A stretch of DNA of 64,000 bases from Mycolicibacterium nivoides (GCF_003855255.1 NZ_CP034072.1:4001485-4065484), one strand, 5' to 3'. Numbered from the stretch's first letter, positions 16,340 through 26,770 are shown. Program-made: numbers and translations. Notes: a model not told the origin generated them from the letters alone.

Positions 16340-17869
16340 CTACTCGGACGAGGAGCTCGAGCTTCCCTTGGAGTCGCTGGAGCCCTTGGAGTCGCTGGAG
16401 CCCTTGGACTTGCTGGACTCGGTGGACTTGGCTTCCTTGGCCTTGGCCTTGGCTTCCTTGGTCTCCTTGGCCTTGGCCTGCCGGGCTTCCTTGGCCTCGC
16501 TGATCTTGGCCTTGATCCGGTCCGTGACCTTGGTCTTGCCCGTGGCCTTGGTATCGGCGGTGACCGACTTGGGCGTCGCAGGCGTCGTGGCAGCCTCGGT
16601 GGCAGCCTCATCCGCCACTGCCGGAACGACACTGGCCGCCGGCGTCTCGACCTTCACTGCCTCGACGGCCGGGGTCTCGACCTTCGGGGACTCGACAGCC
16701 GGGCTCTCAGCCTTGGGCGCCTCGACGGCCGGGGCCGCTTCCTTGACCGACTCGACGACCGACTCGACGACCGACTCGGTCAACGCCGCCTTGGGCGTAA
16801 CCGCGGAGACCAGCTGAGCGGAGACGCTCGTCGGCACCGCCGTCGGAGCGGCCTCCGGGGTGTTGTCGATGGCATTGGCGAGGGTCTTGGGGATGTTCAC
16901 CAGCAGGTTCTGCAGCAGACCCGCGACCACCCGGGCGCCCCCCTGCTCGCCGGGCTCGGCCCAGGTGAGCAGGGCCGGCCACTCGGTGTAGCCGCCGGTG
17001 CCCGTCTCGGGGTCGGGGTCGGAGTACTTGAATCCGTTGAGCGCCGCATTGACGAGGATCCCCGGCGTGTTGACGACGGCGTTGAAGGCTCCCTGGATAT
17101 CTCCGGCGGCCACGGTGGTGCTGATCGCCTCGGCAACGCGCGCGAGCTCGAACACCGGACCGCTGACCGTTGCGAAGGCACCCTGGAACACGGCGCTGAC
17201 GACGACACTCGAGGTGAAGGTGGCAGCGATCAGGTTCGTGACGTTCTGCGCGATCTGCTCCGGGATGCCGGCCAGGTACTCGGTTCCGCCGCGCGGAATG
17301 CCCGAGAGGATGAACCCGGGAGCGATCAGCGAACCGAAGGCGCCCTGGAACGCGTACAGCATGGAGTGGTTGAACCAGCGGTATGCCTCGCCGATGTCTC
17401 CGGCCTCAAGGGCGGCCTGCGCCTGCGCCAACCGCGCCTGCCCGTTGGGGCCGTTGTACCAGTTCTGCAGGTTGGTGGGGATGGCCTCGAACGCCGCGCC
17501 GAACTTGGCCGCGTAGCCCAGCTGGTTCTCCAGCACCTGGTTCAGCAACGGTGCCGGATTAGCTGCGATCGCGGAGCCCAGCAACTCGAGGTTGCTGAAG
17601 GTGTTGCTGAACAGCGTCCCGTAGACGTCGACCGGTGACGCGGTGGCGTCCATCGTCGCCGTCAGGTCATAGGCGAGGGTCTGGGCCTGCTGGAGGATCG
17701 TCGGGTTCTGGGCAACCGGGGTCACCGCGATGGCGCTGGCACTCACCATGGCGACGCCGGCAATGAGGAACCGATCCTTCCGGCTCACCGCAGGGGCGGC
17801 GCCGGAGGAGAGGGCAGGTTGAGGCACAAAATCTCCCTGAAAGCTGATAGTTGACTGAGGAACGACCAA
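16340..17869 (-). CDS. Secreted protein resembling the outer-membrane porin GjpA, with Lys/Ala/Ser-rich tail
   Basis: A 509-residue protein. After a short charged start, RFLIAGVAMVSASAIAVTPVA (about residues 34-54) looks like a signal or anchor segment, and the following region (TLFSNTFSNLELLGSAIAANPAPLLNQ...) resembles mycobacterial proteins annotated as porin GjpA. The middle, to about residue 350, is a repeated amphipathic helical design. The rest is low complexity: Pro-Ala-Glu-Val-Lys repeats, then an Ala-Lys-Glu tail and SKGSSDSKGSSDSKG ending in seven near-continuous serines. It probably sits in the cell envelope. Two iron-box-like sequences stand upstream. In M. tuberculosis, nat follows hsaB; here this gene occupies that side. 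Confidence 0.65.
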   Translation of the reverse strand: MVVPQSTISFQGDFVPQPALSSGAAPAVSRKDRFLIAGVAMVSASAIAVTPVAQNPTILQQAQTLAYDLTATMDATASPVDVYGTLFSNTFSNLELLGSAIAANPAPLLNQVLENQLGYAAKFGAAFEAIPTNLQNWYNGPNGQARLAQAQAALEAGDIGEAYRWFNHSMLYAFQGAFGSLIAPGFILSGIPRGGTEYLAGIPEQIAQNVTNLIAATFTSSVVVSAVFQGAFATVSGPVFELARVAEAISTTVAAGDIQGAFNAVVNTPGILVNAALNGFKYSDPDPETGTGGYTEWPALLTWAEPGEQGGARVVAGLLQNLLVNIPKTLANAIDNTPEAAPTAVPTSVSAQLVSAVTPKAALTESVVESVVESVKEAAPAVEAPKAESPAVESPKVETPAVEAVKVETPAASVVPAVADEAATEAATTPATPKSVTADTKATGKTKVTDRIKAKISEAKEARQAKAKETKEAKAKAKEAKSTESSKSKGSSDSKGSSDSKGSSSSSSE

Positions 17870-17872
17870 AAA

Positions 17873-17891
17873 TTAGCTTAGCTTTCCCTAA
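17873..17891. promoter_or_regulatory. IdeR-box-like sequence 1
   Basis: TTAGCTTAGCTTTCCCTAA, just upstream of the GjpA-like gene start at 17869, matches 14 of 19 positions of the iron-box consensus TTAGGTTAGGCTAACCTAA, including both outer TTAG and CTAA ends. A second similar site begins 25 bases further upstream. Suggestive, not proven. Confidence 0.4.
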
Positions 17892-17897
17892 ATATCA

Positions 17898-17916
17898 ATA
17901 GGTATGCCTACCCTGA
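17898..17916. promoter_or_regulatory. IdeR-box-like sequence 2
   Basis: ATAGGTATGCCTACCCTGA matches 13 of 19 positions of the IdeR consensus and contains a perfect TAGG-TATG-CCTA inverted repeat. It lies 25 bases from the first box, in front of the GjpA-like gene. Confidence 0.35.
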
Positions 17917-17950
17917 CTTCCTGCAGCGTAAATATGCGCTGGGCACACGA

Positions 17951-17981
17951 ACTGGGCCCCCTCCGTTGGAGGGGGCCCAGT
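17951..17981 (-). terminator. 14-bp perfect hairpin after hsaB
   Basis: ACTGGGCCCCCTCC (17951-17964) pairs perfectly with GGAGGGGGCCCAGT (17968-17981) over a 3-nt loop. It lies 20 bases past the hsaB stop codon on the minus strand and closes the hsa operon. No poly-U tract follows. Confidence 0.8.
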
Positions 17982-18000
17982 CTGTGTCAACGATGAAAAG

Positions 18001-18570
18001 TCAGAGCCAGGTATCGGATGTGGTGGCGGTGAGGAACGCATCCAGATCGTCACGCCACTGCGCCGGGGTGTTCTTGTCCGGCTCGATACCCGTGTACTCG
18101 CCGCGGTAGAACAGCAGCGGCCGGGGCTTGCGTTTGGGGACTTCGGACAACGAGTGCACCGCACCGAACACCACGAAGTGGTCACCGCCGTCGTGCACGG
18201 AGTGCACATCGCAGTCGATGTGGGCGAGGCTGCCGTCGATCACCGGAGAGCCGAGTTCCGATGGCGTCCAGTCGATCCCGGCGAACTTGTCCGGCGCCTT
18301 GGAGCCGAATTGCGCTGACACATGCTGCTGCTTCTCGTGCAGCATGTTGACGCAGAACTTCCCACTGGCCTCGATGGCCTGCCAGGCCCGCGACTGCTTG
18401 GTGGGGCAGAACAGCACCAGCGGCGGGTCGAGCGACAGTGCCGCAAACGACTGGCAGGCAAAGCCGATCGGCACGTCATCGTGCAACGTCGTGATGACGG
18501 TGACGCCGGTGCAGAACTGGCCGAGCACATTTCGGAACGTACGCGGGTCGATCGGCTGAGTGCTGGTCAT
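18001..18570 (-). CDS. hsaB: Flavin reductase component of 3-HSA monooxygenase
   Basis: A 189-residue flavin reductase-domain protein: FRNVLGQFCTGVTVITT at the start, FAALSLDPPLVLFCPTKQSR, FCVNMLHEKQQHVS and HFVVFGAVHSL are all typical. HsaB uses NADH to supply reduced flavin to HsaA, which hydroxylates 3-HSA in cholesterol ring degradation. I chose the ATG at 18570, as family members begin close to FRNVLGQF. Last gene of the hsaA-hsaD-hsaC-hsaB operon on the minus strand and followed by a strong hairpin. Expression is expected to follow KstR control at the hsaA promoter. Confidence 0.92.
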   Translation of the reverse strand: MTSTQPIDPRTFRNVLGQFCTGVTVITTLHDDVPIGFACQSFAALSLDPPLVLFCPTKQSRAWQAIEASGKFCVNMLHEKQQHVSAQFGSKAPDKFAGIDWTPSELGSPVIDGSLAHIDCDVHSVHDGGDHFVVFGAVHSLSEVPKRKPRPLLFYRGEYTGIEPDKNTPAQWRDDLDAFLTATTSDTWL

Positions 18571-18598
18571 CTGTTCCTCGCGCGAGCGCTCGTCACTG

Positions 18599-20371
<1,773 letters not shown>

Positions 20372-21562
20372 TCAGACCATCGTGTCGGCCGGGGGCAGGC
20401 CGAACTCGTTGTTGCCGAAGATCAGGTAGGCGCGCTCGGGATCGTTGGCCGCGTGCACGCGACCGGCGTGCGCATCACGCCAGAACCGCTGCACCGGAGC
20501 GTCATTGGACAGCGCAGTGGCACCCGAAGCCTCGAAGAGGCGGTCGATCGAGGCGATCGACCGGCCGGTGGCCCGCACCTGATCGCGACGGGCGCGGGCC
20601 CGCAGCTCGAACGGGATCTCCTCGCCGGCGACCAGCAGCGCGTACTCTTCGGCGACATTGCCGGACAGCTGACGCCAGGCGGCGTCGATGTCGCTGGCCG
20701 CCTCGGCGATCCGGATCTTCGCGAACGGATCGTCCTTGGCCTTCTCGCCTGCGAAGGCCGCACGGACACGCTTGCCCTGATGCTCGACGTGCGCGTCGTA
20801 GGCGCCGTAGGCCATGCCCACGATCGGGGTGGAGATGGTGGTGGGATGGATTGTGCCCCAAGGCATCTTGTACACGGGAGCGGTGTTGGTCTCATAGCCG
20901 CCGGCGGTGCCGTCGTTCATCGCCTTGTAGGACAGGAAGCGGTGCTTGGGCACGAAAGCGTCCTTGACCACGACGGTGTTGCTGCCGGTGCCGCGCAGAC
21001 CGACCACGTTCCAGACGTCGTCGATCTTGTAGTCGCTGATCGGGATCAGGAAGCTGCCGAAGTCGACCGGCCGGCCGTCCTTGATGACCGGGCCACCCAG
21101 GAACGCCCAGGTGGCGTGGTCGCAACCCGAGGACCAGTTCCAGGAACCGTTGACGATGTAGCCGTCACCGGTCTCGGTCACCACACCAGCACCCATCGGG
21201 GCGTAGGAGGAGGAGATCCGAACCGCGGTGTCCTCGCCCCAGACATCTTCCTGAGCCTGCTGATCGAACAGGGCCAGGTGCCAGTTGTGCACGCCGATGA
21301 TGCCGGCCACCCAGCCGGTGGAACCGCAGGCGCTGGCCAGGCGCCGGACCGCCTCGTAGAAGACCGTAGGGTCGCACTGCAGGCCACCCCACTGTTCGGG
21401 CTGCAGCAGCTTGAAGAAACCGATGTCTTCCAGCGCCTTCACGTTCGCATCGGGCAGCTTGCGCAGATCCTCGGTCTCCTGAGCGCGCTCACGCAGCGTC
21501 GGCAGCAGTTCATCGATGCCGGCCAGAACCGCCTGCACGTCACGCTGTTCAATGGATGTCAC
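20372..21562 (-). CDS. hsaA: 3-HSA 4-hydroxylase, flavin-dependent oxygenase component
   Basis: A 396-residue acyl-CoA-dehydrogenase-fold monooxygenase. The sequence runs from LLPTLRERAQETEDLRKLPD through WNWSSGCDHATWAFLGG and the C-terminal IFGNNEFGLPPADTMV, as expected for HsaA. Using reduced flavin from HsaB it hydroxylates 3-HSA to the catechol 3,4-DHSA. The start is the GTG at 21562, preceded by GGGAGGC; this gives nearly the length I recall for the M. tuberculosis protein. First gene of its operon; a KstR-like box lies about 60 bp upstream at 21621-21636. Confidence 0.95.
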   Translation of the reverse strand: MTSIEQRDVQAVLAGIDELLPTLRERAQETEDLRKLPDANVKALEDIGFFKLLQPEQWGGLQCDPTVFYEAVRRLASACGSTGWVAGIIGVHNWHLALFDQQAQEDVWGEDTAVRISSSYAPMGAGVVTETGDGYIVNGSWNWSSGCDHATWAFLGGPVIKDGRPVDFGSFLIPISDYKIDDVWNVVGLRGTGSNTVVVKDAFVPKHRFLSYKAMNDGTAGGYETNTAPVYKMPWGTIHPTTISTPIVGMAYGAYDAHVEHQGKRVRAAFAGEKAKDDPFAKIRIAEAASDIDAAWRQLSGNVAEEYALLVAGEEIPFELRARARRDQVRATGRSIASIDRLFEASGATALSNDAPVQRFWRDAHAGRVHAANDPERAYLIFGNNEFGLPPADTMV

Positions 21563-21620
21563 GGAAATGCCTCCCAAGATTCGGACTGCGATAAGCGCGA
21601 GCTGACCGCCTAGACAGAGA

Positions 21621-21636
21621 TTAGAACACGTTACGA
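21621..21636. promoter_or_regulatory. KstR box upstream of hsaA
   Basis: TTAGAACACGTTACGA carries the KstR core AGAAC-N2-GTT. It lies 59 bp upstream of hsaA and matches the half-sites of the perfect palindrome near kstR at 26771. One arm is degenerate (GTTACGA rather than GTTCTAA). Confidence 0.75.
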
Positions 21637-21690
21637 TTTGTGTCGAGTAGCGCCTTGCAATGGTGGGCTGGACCAGGGCAAGTACGTTTT

Positions 21691-21708
21691 TGTAACATGT
21701 TCTAGTTA
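21691..21708. promoter_or_regulatory. KstR box upstream of kshB
   Basis: TGTAACATGTTCTAGTTA contains AAC-AT-GTTCTA, a KstR half-site plus core, 23 bp upstream of the kshB GTG. With the site at 21621 it gives each divergent transcript its own operator. Confidence 0.75.
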
Positions 21709-21730
21709 TGAGCGAAGAAAGGGTCCGGCC

Positions 21731-22798
21731 GTGACTGATGAGCCACTGGGCAGCCATGTCCTCGAACTGCAGGTGAGTGCGGTCATCGAGGAGACGGCCG
21801 ACGCGCGGTCCCTGGTGTTCTGCGTACCGAGCGGTCCAGGAGACCCGGTGATCCCTTCCGAAAAACTCCGCTACGCCCCGGGGCAGTTCCTGACCCTGCG
21901 GGTACCGAGCGATCGCACCGGCTCGGTGGCCCGTTGTTACTCGCTGTCCAGTTCGCCGGTGACCGACGATCAGCTGACCGTCACGGTCAAGCGGACCGCC
22001 GACGGCTATGCGTCAAACTGGCTGTGCGACAACGCACACGCCGGGATGCGGATGCACGTGCTGGCCCCGTCCGGGACGTTCGTGCCCAAGAATCTCGACA
22101 CCGACTTCCTGCTGCTGGCCGCGGGCAGCGGTATCACCCCGATGATGGCGATCTGCAAGTCCGCGCTCGCCGAGGGCAGCGGCAACGTCGTCCTCGTCTA
22201 CGCCAACCGCGACGAGAACTCGGTCATCTTCGGCGCGACCCTGCGCGAACTGGCCGCCAAGTACCCCGACCGGTTCACAGTCGTGCACTGGCTGGAGACC
22301 GTGCAGGGGCTGCCCAGCCCCGCCGCGCTGGCCGGGCTCGTCGCGCCCTATGCCGCTCGCGAGGCCTTCATCTGCGGGCCCGGACCGTTCATGGCCGCGG
22401 CCGAGCAGGCGCTGCAGCAGGCCGGTGCCGCCGACGAGCGCATCCACATCGAGGTGTTCAAGTCGCTGGACTCCGATCCGTTCGCCGCCGTCGTCATCGA
22501 AGAAGACGACAGCGATCAGGGGCCGGCCACCGCGATCGTCACCCTGGACGGCACCACCCACGAGGTCCGCTGGCCGCGGTCGGCCACGCTGCTCGACGTC
22601 CTGCTGGACAAGGGCCTGGACGCGCCGTTCTCCTGCCGCGAAGGCCATTGCGGCGCATGCGCGGTGCTCAAGAAGTCCGGAGACGTCGAGATGAAGATCA
22701 ACGACGTGCTCGAACCCTCCGATCTCGACGAAGGCCTGATCCTGGGTTGCCAGGCCACGCCGGTGTCGGATTCGGTCGAAGTCACCTACGACGAGTAA
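21731..22798 (+). CDS. kshB: 3-ketosteroid 9alpha-hydroxylase, reductase component
   Basis: A 355-residue ferredoxin-NAD(P) reductase-type protein: flavin motif RCYSLSSSPVTDD, NAD motif LLLAAGSGITPMMAICKS and FICGPGPFMAAAEQAL, then a plant-type [2Fe-2S] domain with CREGHCGACAVL and LGCQA. KshB passes electrons from NADH to KshA, which opens ring B of the steroid. It starts at the GTG at 21731, divergent from hsaA, as I recall for Rv3571/Rv3570c. KshA is not in this window. Confidence 0.95.
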   Translation: MTDEPLGSHVLELQVSAVIEETADARSLVFCVPSGPGDPVIPSEKLRYAPGQFLTLRVPSDRTGSVARCYSLSSSPVTDDQLTVTVKRTADGYASNWLCDNAHAGMRMHVLAPSGTFVPKNLDTDFLLLAAGSGITPMMAICKSALAEGSGNVVLVYANRDENSVIFGATLRELAAKYPDRFTVVHWLETVQGLPSPAALAGLVAPYAAREAFICGPGPFMAAAEQALQQAGAADERIHIEVFKSLDSDPFAAVVIEEDDSDQGPATAIVTLDGTTHEVRWPRSATLLDVLLDKGLDAPFSCREGHCGACAVLKKSGDVEMKINDVLEPSDLDEGLILGCQATPVSDSVEVTYDE

Positions 22799-22820
22799 CG
22801 AGCGGATACCTTTCTTGACG

Positions 22821-23396
22821 ATGACGATCAACAGGCTCTTCGCAGCGAGCGCGGCGGCGGCGCTGACCGCGGCGGCATTGACGTTCCCCGCGTCGGCCAC
22901 TGCGGCCGCGAACTCGGCCGTCACCTCGATCCCTAGTCCCCAGGGCACGATCGAGATGCACGTCAACGCCGACTGCGCGGGCACACAGTGCACGTTCAAC
23001 ACGCAGGCCAACCTGCTCACACCGGACGGCCCCATCGGTTTCCCGGGTGACGCGTGGGCGCGGCAGACCATCACGCTGCGCAGCACGAACAAGGACACCT
23101 GGCAGGAGGCCTCCTACAGCGCGCCGGCCGGGATGCCCCGGGAGATCAAGGGCTCCAACCACGACAACGTGCTGTCCAAGCTGTACCGGTCGGTCAACAA
23201 GGTCGAGATCTCGGCGACCTACTTCGGCGGCGGACCGATCGAACGGTTCCGCATCGAGGGTGTGTCGACCCCCACCGAGTGGCGGACCGGCCAGCCCAAC
23301 ACGAAGGACCAGTTCATCATCTGCTCAGTGATCCAGGTGGTCTTCGGAGGGGTCAACCTGACCACGCCGACCGCCTGCACCCAGACCGGCTTCTGA
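22821..23396 (+). CDS. Secreted hypothetical protein, Rv3572-like position
   Basis: A 191-residue protein with a clear signal peptide (about 30 residues rich in Ala, ending near ASATAAAN) and no further membrane segment. The mature part has four Cys likely to form disulphides (DCAGTQCTF, IICSV, TACTQ). I do not recognise a catalytic motif. It follows kshB by 22 bases and is probably in the KstR-controlled transcript, as its positional homologue Rv3572 seems to be. A TTG at 22815 is a possible earlier start. Its end is overlapped by the convergent SRPBCC gene. Confidence 0.8.
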   Translation: MTINRLFAASAAAALTAAALTFPASATAAANSAVTSIPSPQGTIEMHVNADCAGTQCTFNTQANLLTPDGPIGFPGDAWARQTITLRSTNKDTWQEASYSAPAGMPREIKGSNHDNVLSKLYRSVNKVEISATYFGGGPIERFRIEGVSTPTEWRTGQPNTKDQFIICSVIQVVFGGVNLTTPTACTQTGF

Positions 23397-23840
23397 CATG
23401 TGCCTGTCCACGAGCTTGCGCCACCGGCGGTGCCGGTAGGCGTAGATCCCGCGGGCAAGCATCACCACCAGGGAAGTGAGTCGGCCGGCGTCGATCTCGA
23501 CGGTGTCGCTGTACCGGCACGACTGATCGGTGACGGGTTCGACGTGCAGGGTGTGGTCCCACGAGCGCAGCACCCCGCCGTGCTCGTGGGTGCGGATCGT
23601 GCGGATGCTGTCGTCGACTTCGAGAACCTCGATGGTGTGCCGGTAGGCCGGGATCAGGTGGAAGGCGAACAGCCAACCGGTGCCCCGGTCTCCGGCCCGG
23701 AACGGTTCGGTACGGCCGGCCAGAGCCGGCACGCCGAACAGACCGCGGCAGACGTAGAGAAATGTCGGGACCTGCTGCATGGCCTGCCAGACCCGTTCGG
23801 TGTCGGCGGGCAGAATCGTTTCAACGTGGATGCGCTGCAT
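23325..23840 (-). CDS. SRPBCC-family (polyketide cyclase/START-like) protein
   Basis: A 171-residue protein starting MQRIHVETILPADTERVWQAM, the usual first strand and helix of SRPBCC hydrophobic-ligand binding proteins, followed by alternating beta strands (GTGWLFAFHLIPAYRHTIEV, CRYSDTVEIDAG). Function unknown; such proteins bind or process lipids or polyketides. Its last 24 codons overlap the convergent secreted-protein gene by 72 bases, so the true 3' end of one of them may be uncertain. It diverges from the TetR gene at 23901, with a 60-bp gap. Confidence 0.75.
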   Translation of the reverse strand: MQRIHVETILPADTERVWQAMQQVPTFLYVCRGLFGVPALAGRTEPFRAGDRGTGWLFAFHLIPAYRHTIEVLEVDDSIRTIRTHEHGGVLRSWDHTLHVEPVTDQSCRYSDTVEIDAGRLTSLVVMLARGIYAYRHRRWRKLVDRHMSEAGLGAGGRRGQVDPSEDHLDH

Positions 23841-23900
23841 GTCACCAATTCTCGAGAGCCGCGCAGCGGCTGACTACTCGCTTTTCGTGCGGAGGCGACG

Positions 23901-24518
23901 ATGACCCCGACCGACCGATTCCGGCCCCGTAAGCAGCCAAGACAGCAACGCGCGGTCGAGACCCGGCAGGCCATCCTCGACGCGGCGGCTCGCGTTTTCG
24001 CCGAGTACGGGTACGCCGCGGGCACCACCAACCGCATCGCCGAAGCAGCGGATCTGTCGATCGGCTCGCTGTATCAGTACTTCCCGAACAAGGACGCGAT
24101 CCTGTCGGCGCTCACCGACGCGCATGTCGACGCCGGTGCGGCGCTGCTGCGCGAGCGCACGGCCGAAGGCCTGCCCGAATCACTCGAAGACCTGCTTCGG
24201 CTGTTCGCCCGGGCGACCATCGACAACCACCGCGATGACACCCGCCTGCACCGCGTGCTGTTCGAAGAGGCTCCTCGATCGCCGGGCCTGCTGAACCGGC
24301 TGCACCACACCGAAGAGGACGCCGTCAGCGCGGCAAAAGCCTTGCTGGACAGCCATTCCGCCGTGACGGTGGCCGACACCGCATTCGCCGCACGCATGGT
24401 GGTCGCGACCGTCGAGTCGCTGACACACCGACTGCTGGCATGCGAGAAGCCCGCCGATGCCGAACAACTCGAGGACGGCATCGTCGCGATGCTGTCGGCG
24501 TACCTCCGGGGTCACTAA
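23901..24518 (+). CDS. TetR-family transcriptional regulator
   Basis: A 205-residue TetR regulator. The HTH lies at about residues 35-55 (GTTNRIAEAADLSIGSLYQY), followed by FPNKDAILSAL, then a helical C-terminal domain typical of the family (TetR_C). Its target may be the divergent SRPBCC gene or itself; no clear palindrome is visible in the 60-bp gap. It ends at a large stem-loop shared with the convergent fadE34 gene. Confidence 0.87.
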   Translation: MTPTDRFRPRKQPRQQRAVETRQAILDAAARVFAEYGYAAGTTNRIAEAADLSIGSLYQYFPNKDAILSALTDAHVDAGAALLRERTAEGLPESLEDLLRLFARATIDNHRDDTRLHRVLFEEAPRSPGLLNRLHHTEEDAVSAAKALLDSHSAVTVADTAFAARMVVATVESLTHRLLACEKPADAEQLEDGIVAMLSAYLRGH

Positions 24519-24522
24519 CCCG

Positions 24523-24584
24523 CGCGAGCAGACGCGCAGGTACCCGAAAATGACACTTCACGGGTACCTGCGCGTCTGCTCGCG
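24523..24584. terminator. Long perfect stem-loop between convergent genes, copy A
   Basis: Two 24-bp arms (24523-24546 and 24561-24584) are exactly complementary around a 14-nt loop. The arms begin CGCGAGCAGACGCGCAGG. It fills the gap between the stops of the TetR and fadE34 genes and so could end both transcripts. A related stem-loop with the same CGAGCAGACGC ends lies at 49019-49076. Confidence 0.8.
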
Positions 24585-24593
24585 GAGGTAGTC

Positions 24594-26726
24594 CTAGCGC
24601 GGCAGGCCGAGCAACCGCTCACCGGCGACGGTCAGCAGGATCTGCTCGGTGCCACCGGCAATCGTCAGGCAGCGCGTGTTGAGGAAGTCGTGCACCTCGC
24701 GGTTGCGCACCACACCGCCGCCGTCGGACAGTTCCAGCCGGAACTCCGCCAGCGTCTGGCGGTAGCGCACACCGATCAGCTTGCGGGCGCTGGCCTGCGC
24801 CCCGGTGTCCTGACCGCTGACCGCCAGCTGGGCGATCCGCTGATCCAGCAGAGAGCCCACCTGAGCCGTCAGGATCAACTCGCCGAGGCGGTCCAGATCG
24901 GCCGGGTCCACGTCCGGCTTCGCGCCGAGGGTGCGGAGCAGTTCCTCCATCGGATTGCCCAGCGCAGTCCCGCCGGCCATCGCCACCCGCTCGTTGGCCA
25001 GCGTGGTGCGGGCCAGCCGCCAGCCGTCGTTGACGGTGCCCACCACCATCTCGTCGGACACGAACACGTCGTCGAAGAAGACCTCGTTGAACAGCTCGTC
25101 ACCGGTGATCTCCCGCAGCGGGCGGATCACGATGCCCGGCGTCTTCATGTCGATCAGGAAGTAGGTGATGCCCTTGTGTTTCGGGGCATCGGCGTCGGTA
25201 CGCGCCAGGCACACGCCCCAGTGCGCCTTCTGCGCGGCCGAGGTCCACACCTTCTGGCCGGTCAACTTCCAGCCCGGCTCACCGTTCGGGCCTTCCGCGC
25301 GAACAGCTTTCATGCGCAGGGCGGCCAGGTCGGACCCGGCGCCCGGCTCCGAGAACAGCTGGCACCAGGCCAGGTCACCGCGCAGGGTCGCCGGCACGAA
25401 CTGGTCGATCTGGGCGGGGCTGCCGTGCTCCAGGATGGTCGGCACCGCCCACCAGCCGATCACCAGATCCGGGCGCTCCACCTCGGCCGCGGCGAGCTCC
25501 TGGTCGATCAGCAGCTGCTCGGCCGGAGATGCGTTGCGGCCGTAGGGACGTGGCCAGTGCGGGGCCAGCAACCCGGACTCGGCCAGGGCCACCTGGCGCT
25601 TTTCCACCGGCAGCGCGGCCACCTCGGCGACCGCGGCACTGATCTCCGGGCGCAGACCCGCCACCGAGTCCAGATCGATGCGCAGCTCACGCCGCACACC
25701 CTGCTGGGTCAGTGCGGAGACCCGGCGGATCCACCGGCGCCGGCCGCCGAGTGCATGCGAAATCCCATATGCGCGACGCAGATACAGATGCGCCTCGTGC
25801 TCCCAGGTGATGCCGATACCGCCGAGCACCTGAATGCAGTCCTTGGCGTTGACCTCGGCGGCGTCGATGCCCGCGGCAGCCGCCACCGCGGCGGCGACCG
25901 ACAGCTGCGAGTCATCGGATTCGGACACCGCGCGCGCCGCGTCGGCCGCCGATACCGAAATCTGCTCGGAGCGCAGCAACATCTCGGCACACATGTGCTT
26001 GACCGCCTGGAAGCTGCCGATCGGCTTGCCGAACTGCTCGCGCACCTTGGCGTACTCGGTGGCGGTCTGCAGGGTCCAGCGCGCCAGGCCGGCGGCCTCG
26101 GCCGCCAGCACGGTCGCGGCTATGTCCTCGAACCGCTGCCGTGAGACCTCGAGCACCTGCGCGGGCGCCGAATCGAGCACGACCCGGGCCAGTGGCAGGG
26201 AGAAGTCGGTGGCGGTGAGCAGTTCGACACTCACGCCGGCGGCACTCCCGTCGACCAGAACCACGCGGTCCCCGGCAGGCAGCAGCAGCACCCCGGCGGC
26301 GTCGGCGCCCAGGACGTACTCGGCGATGCCCGAAACCTTGTCGCCGCCGGACAGCGTCAGGTCCGCCTCCAGCGCCGCACCGGCGGTGCGCTCACCCGAC
26401 ACCAAGGCCTCGAGCACGGCCTCATCGGTCACGATCAGGGTGGCCAGGGCCGTGGTGGCCACGGGACCGGGCACCAGCGCGGCAGCGGCCTCGTCGACCA
26501 TCGCGCACAGGTCCTCGACCGTGCCGCCGGCCCCGCCCTGCCCCTCCGGAACGGCAACGCTGAAGATGCCTAGTTCGGCGAGACCTTGGAACGGCCTGCG
26601 CCATGCATCGGCATCATGTTCGCCTGATCGGACCGCCGCGGCGGTATCGGTTGCACCAGCCCAGCTCCTTACCAGGTCACGGGCGGCAAACTGCTCGTCG
26701 GTGATCGTCGCAGACGCGCCGGACAT
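24594..26726 (-). CDS. fadE34: Acyl-CoA dehydrogenase FadE34-like (fused two-domain)
   Basis: A 710-residue protein made of two acyl-CoA dehydrogenase units in one chain. The N-terminal half (to about residue 340) and the C-terminal half each show ACAD landmarks, e.g. CAEMLLRSEQ/CIQVLGGIGITWEHEAHLY in the first and WCQLFSEPGAGSDLAALR, GWKLTGQKVWTSAAQ and CLTIAGGTEQILL in the second. FadE34 dehydrogenates CoA-esters of steroid side chains. It lies divergent from kstR with a perfect KstR palindrome between them, the same arrangement as Rv3573c/Rv3574. Length also fits (about 711 in M. tuberculosis). Confidence 0.9.
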   Translation of the reverse strand: MSGASATITDEQFAARDLVRSWAGATDTAAAVRSGEHDADAWRRPFQGLAELGIFSVAVPEGQGGAGGTVEDLCAMVDEAAAALVPGPVATTALATLIVTDEAVLEALVSGERTAGAALEADLTLSGGDKVSGIAEYVLGADAAGVLLLPAGDRVVLVDGSAAGVSVELLTATDFSLPLARVVLDSAPAQVLEVSRQRFEDIAATVLAAEAAGLARWTLQTATEYAKVREQFGKPIGSFQAVKHMCAEMLLRSEQISVSAADAARAVSESDDSQLSVAAAVAAAAGIDAAEVNAKDCIQVLGGIGITWEHEAHLYLRRAYGISHALGGRRRWIRRVSALTQQGVRRELRIDLDSVAGLRPEISAAVAEVAALPVEKRQVALAESGLLAPHWPRPYGRNASPAEQLLIDQELAAAEVERPDLVIGWWAVPTILEHGSPAQIDQFVPATLRGDLAWCQLFSEPGAGSDLAALRMKAVRAEGPNGEPGWKLTGQKVWTSAAQKAHWGVCLARTDADAPKHKGITYFLIDMKTPGIVIRPLREITGDELFNEVFFDDVFVSDEMVVGTVNDGWRLARTTLANERVAMAGGTALGNPMEELLRTLGAKPDVDPADLDRLGELILTAQVGSLLDQRIAQLAVSGQDTGAQASARKLIGVRYRQTLAEFRLELSDGGGVVRNREVHDFLNTRCLTIAGGTEQILLTVAGERLLGLPR

Positions 26727-26770
26727 GGTGGACCTCCTAGCCCCTAAAGCGAGAAGTCCGTGCTTCCCAC

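Noticed and set aside
16350..16500. Possible CRISPR or tandem repeat array
   Set aside because: The repeats are short, in frame and encode Ala-Lys-Glu and Ser-Lys-Gly-Asp repeats; there are no spacers of constant length.
16238..17638. A Gly/Leu-rich 466-codon plus-strand frame opposite the GjpA-like gene
   Set aside because: The repetitive GLGFLGL pattern is the reverse complement of the Lys/Ala/Ser tail repeats; the minus-strand frame has a signal-like segment, upstream sites and a terminator.
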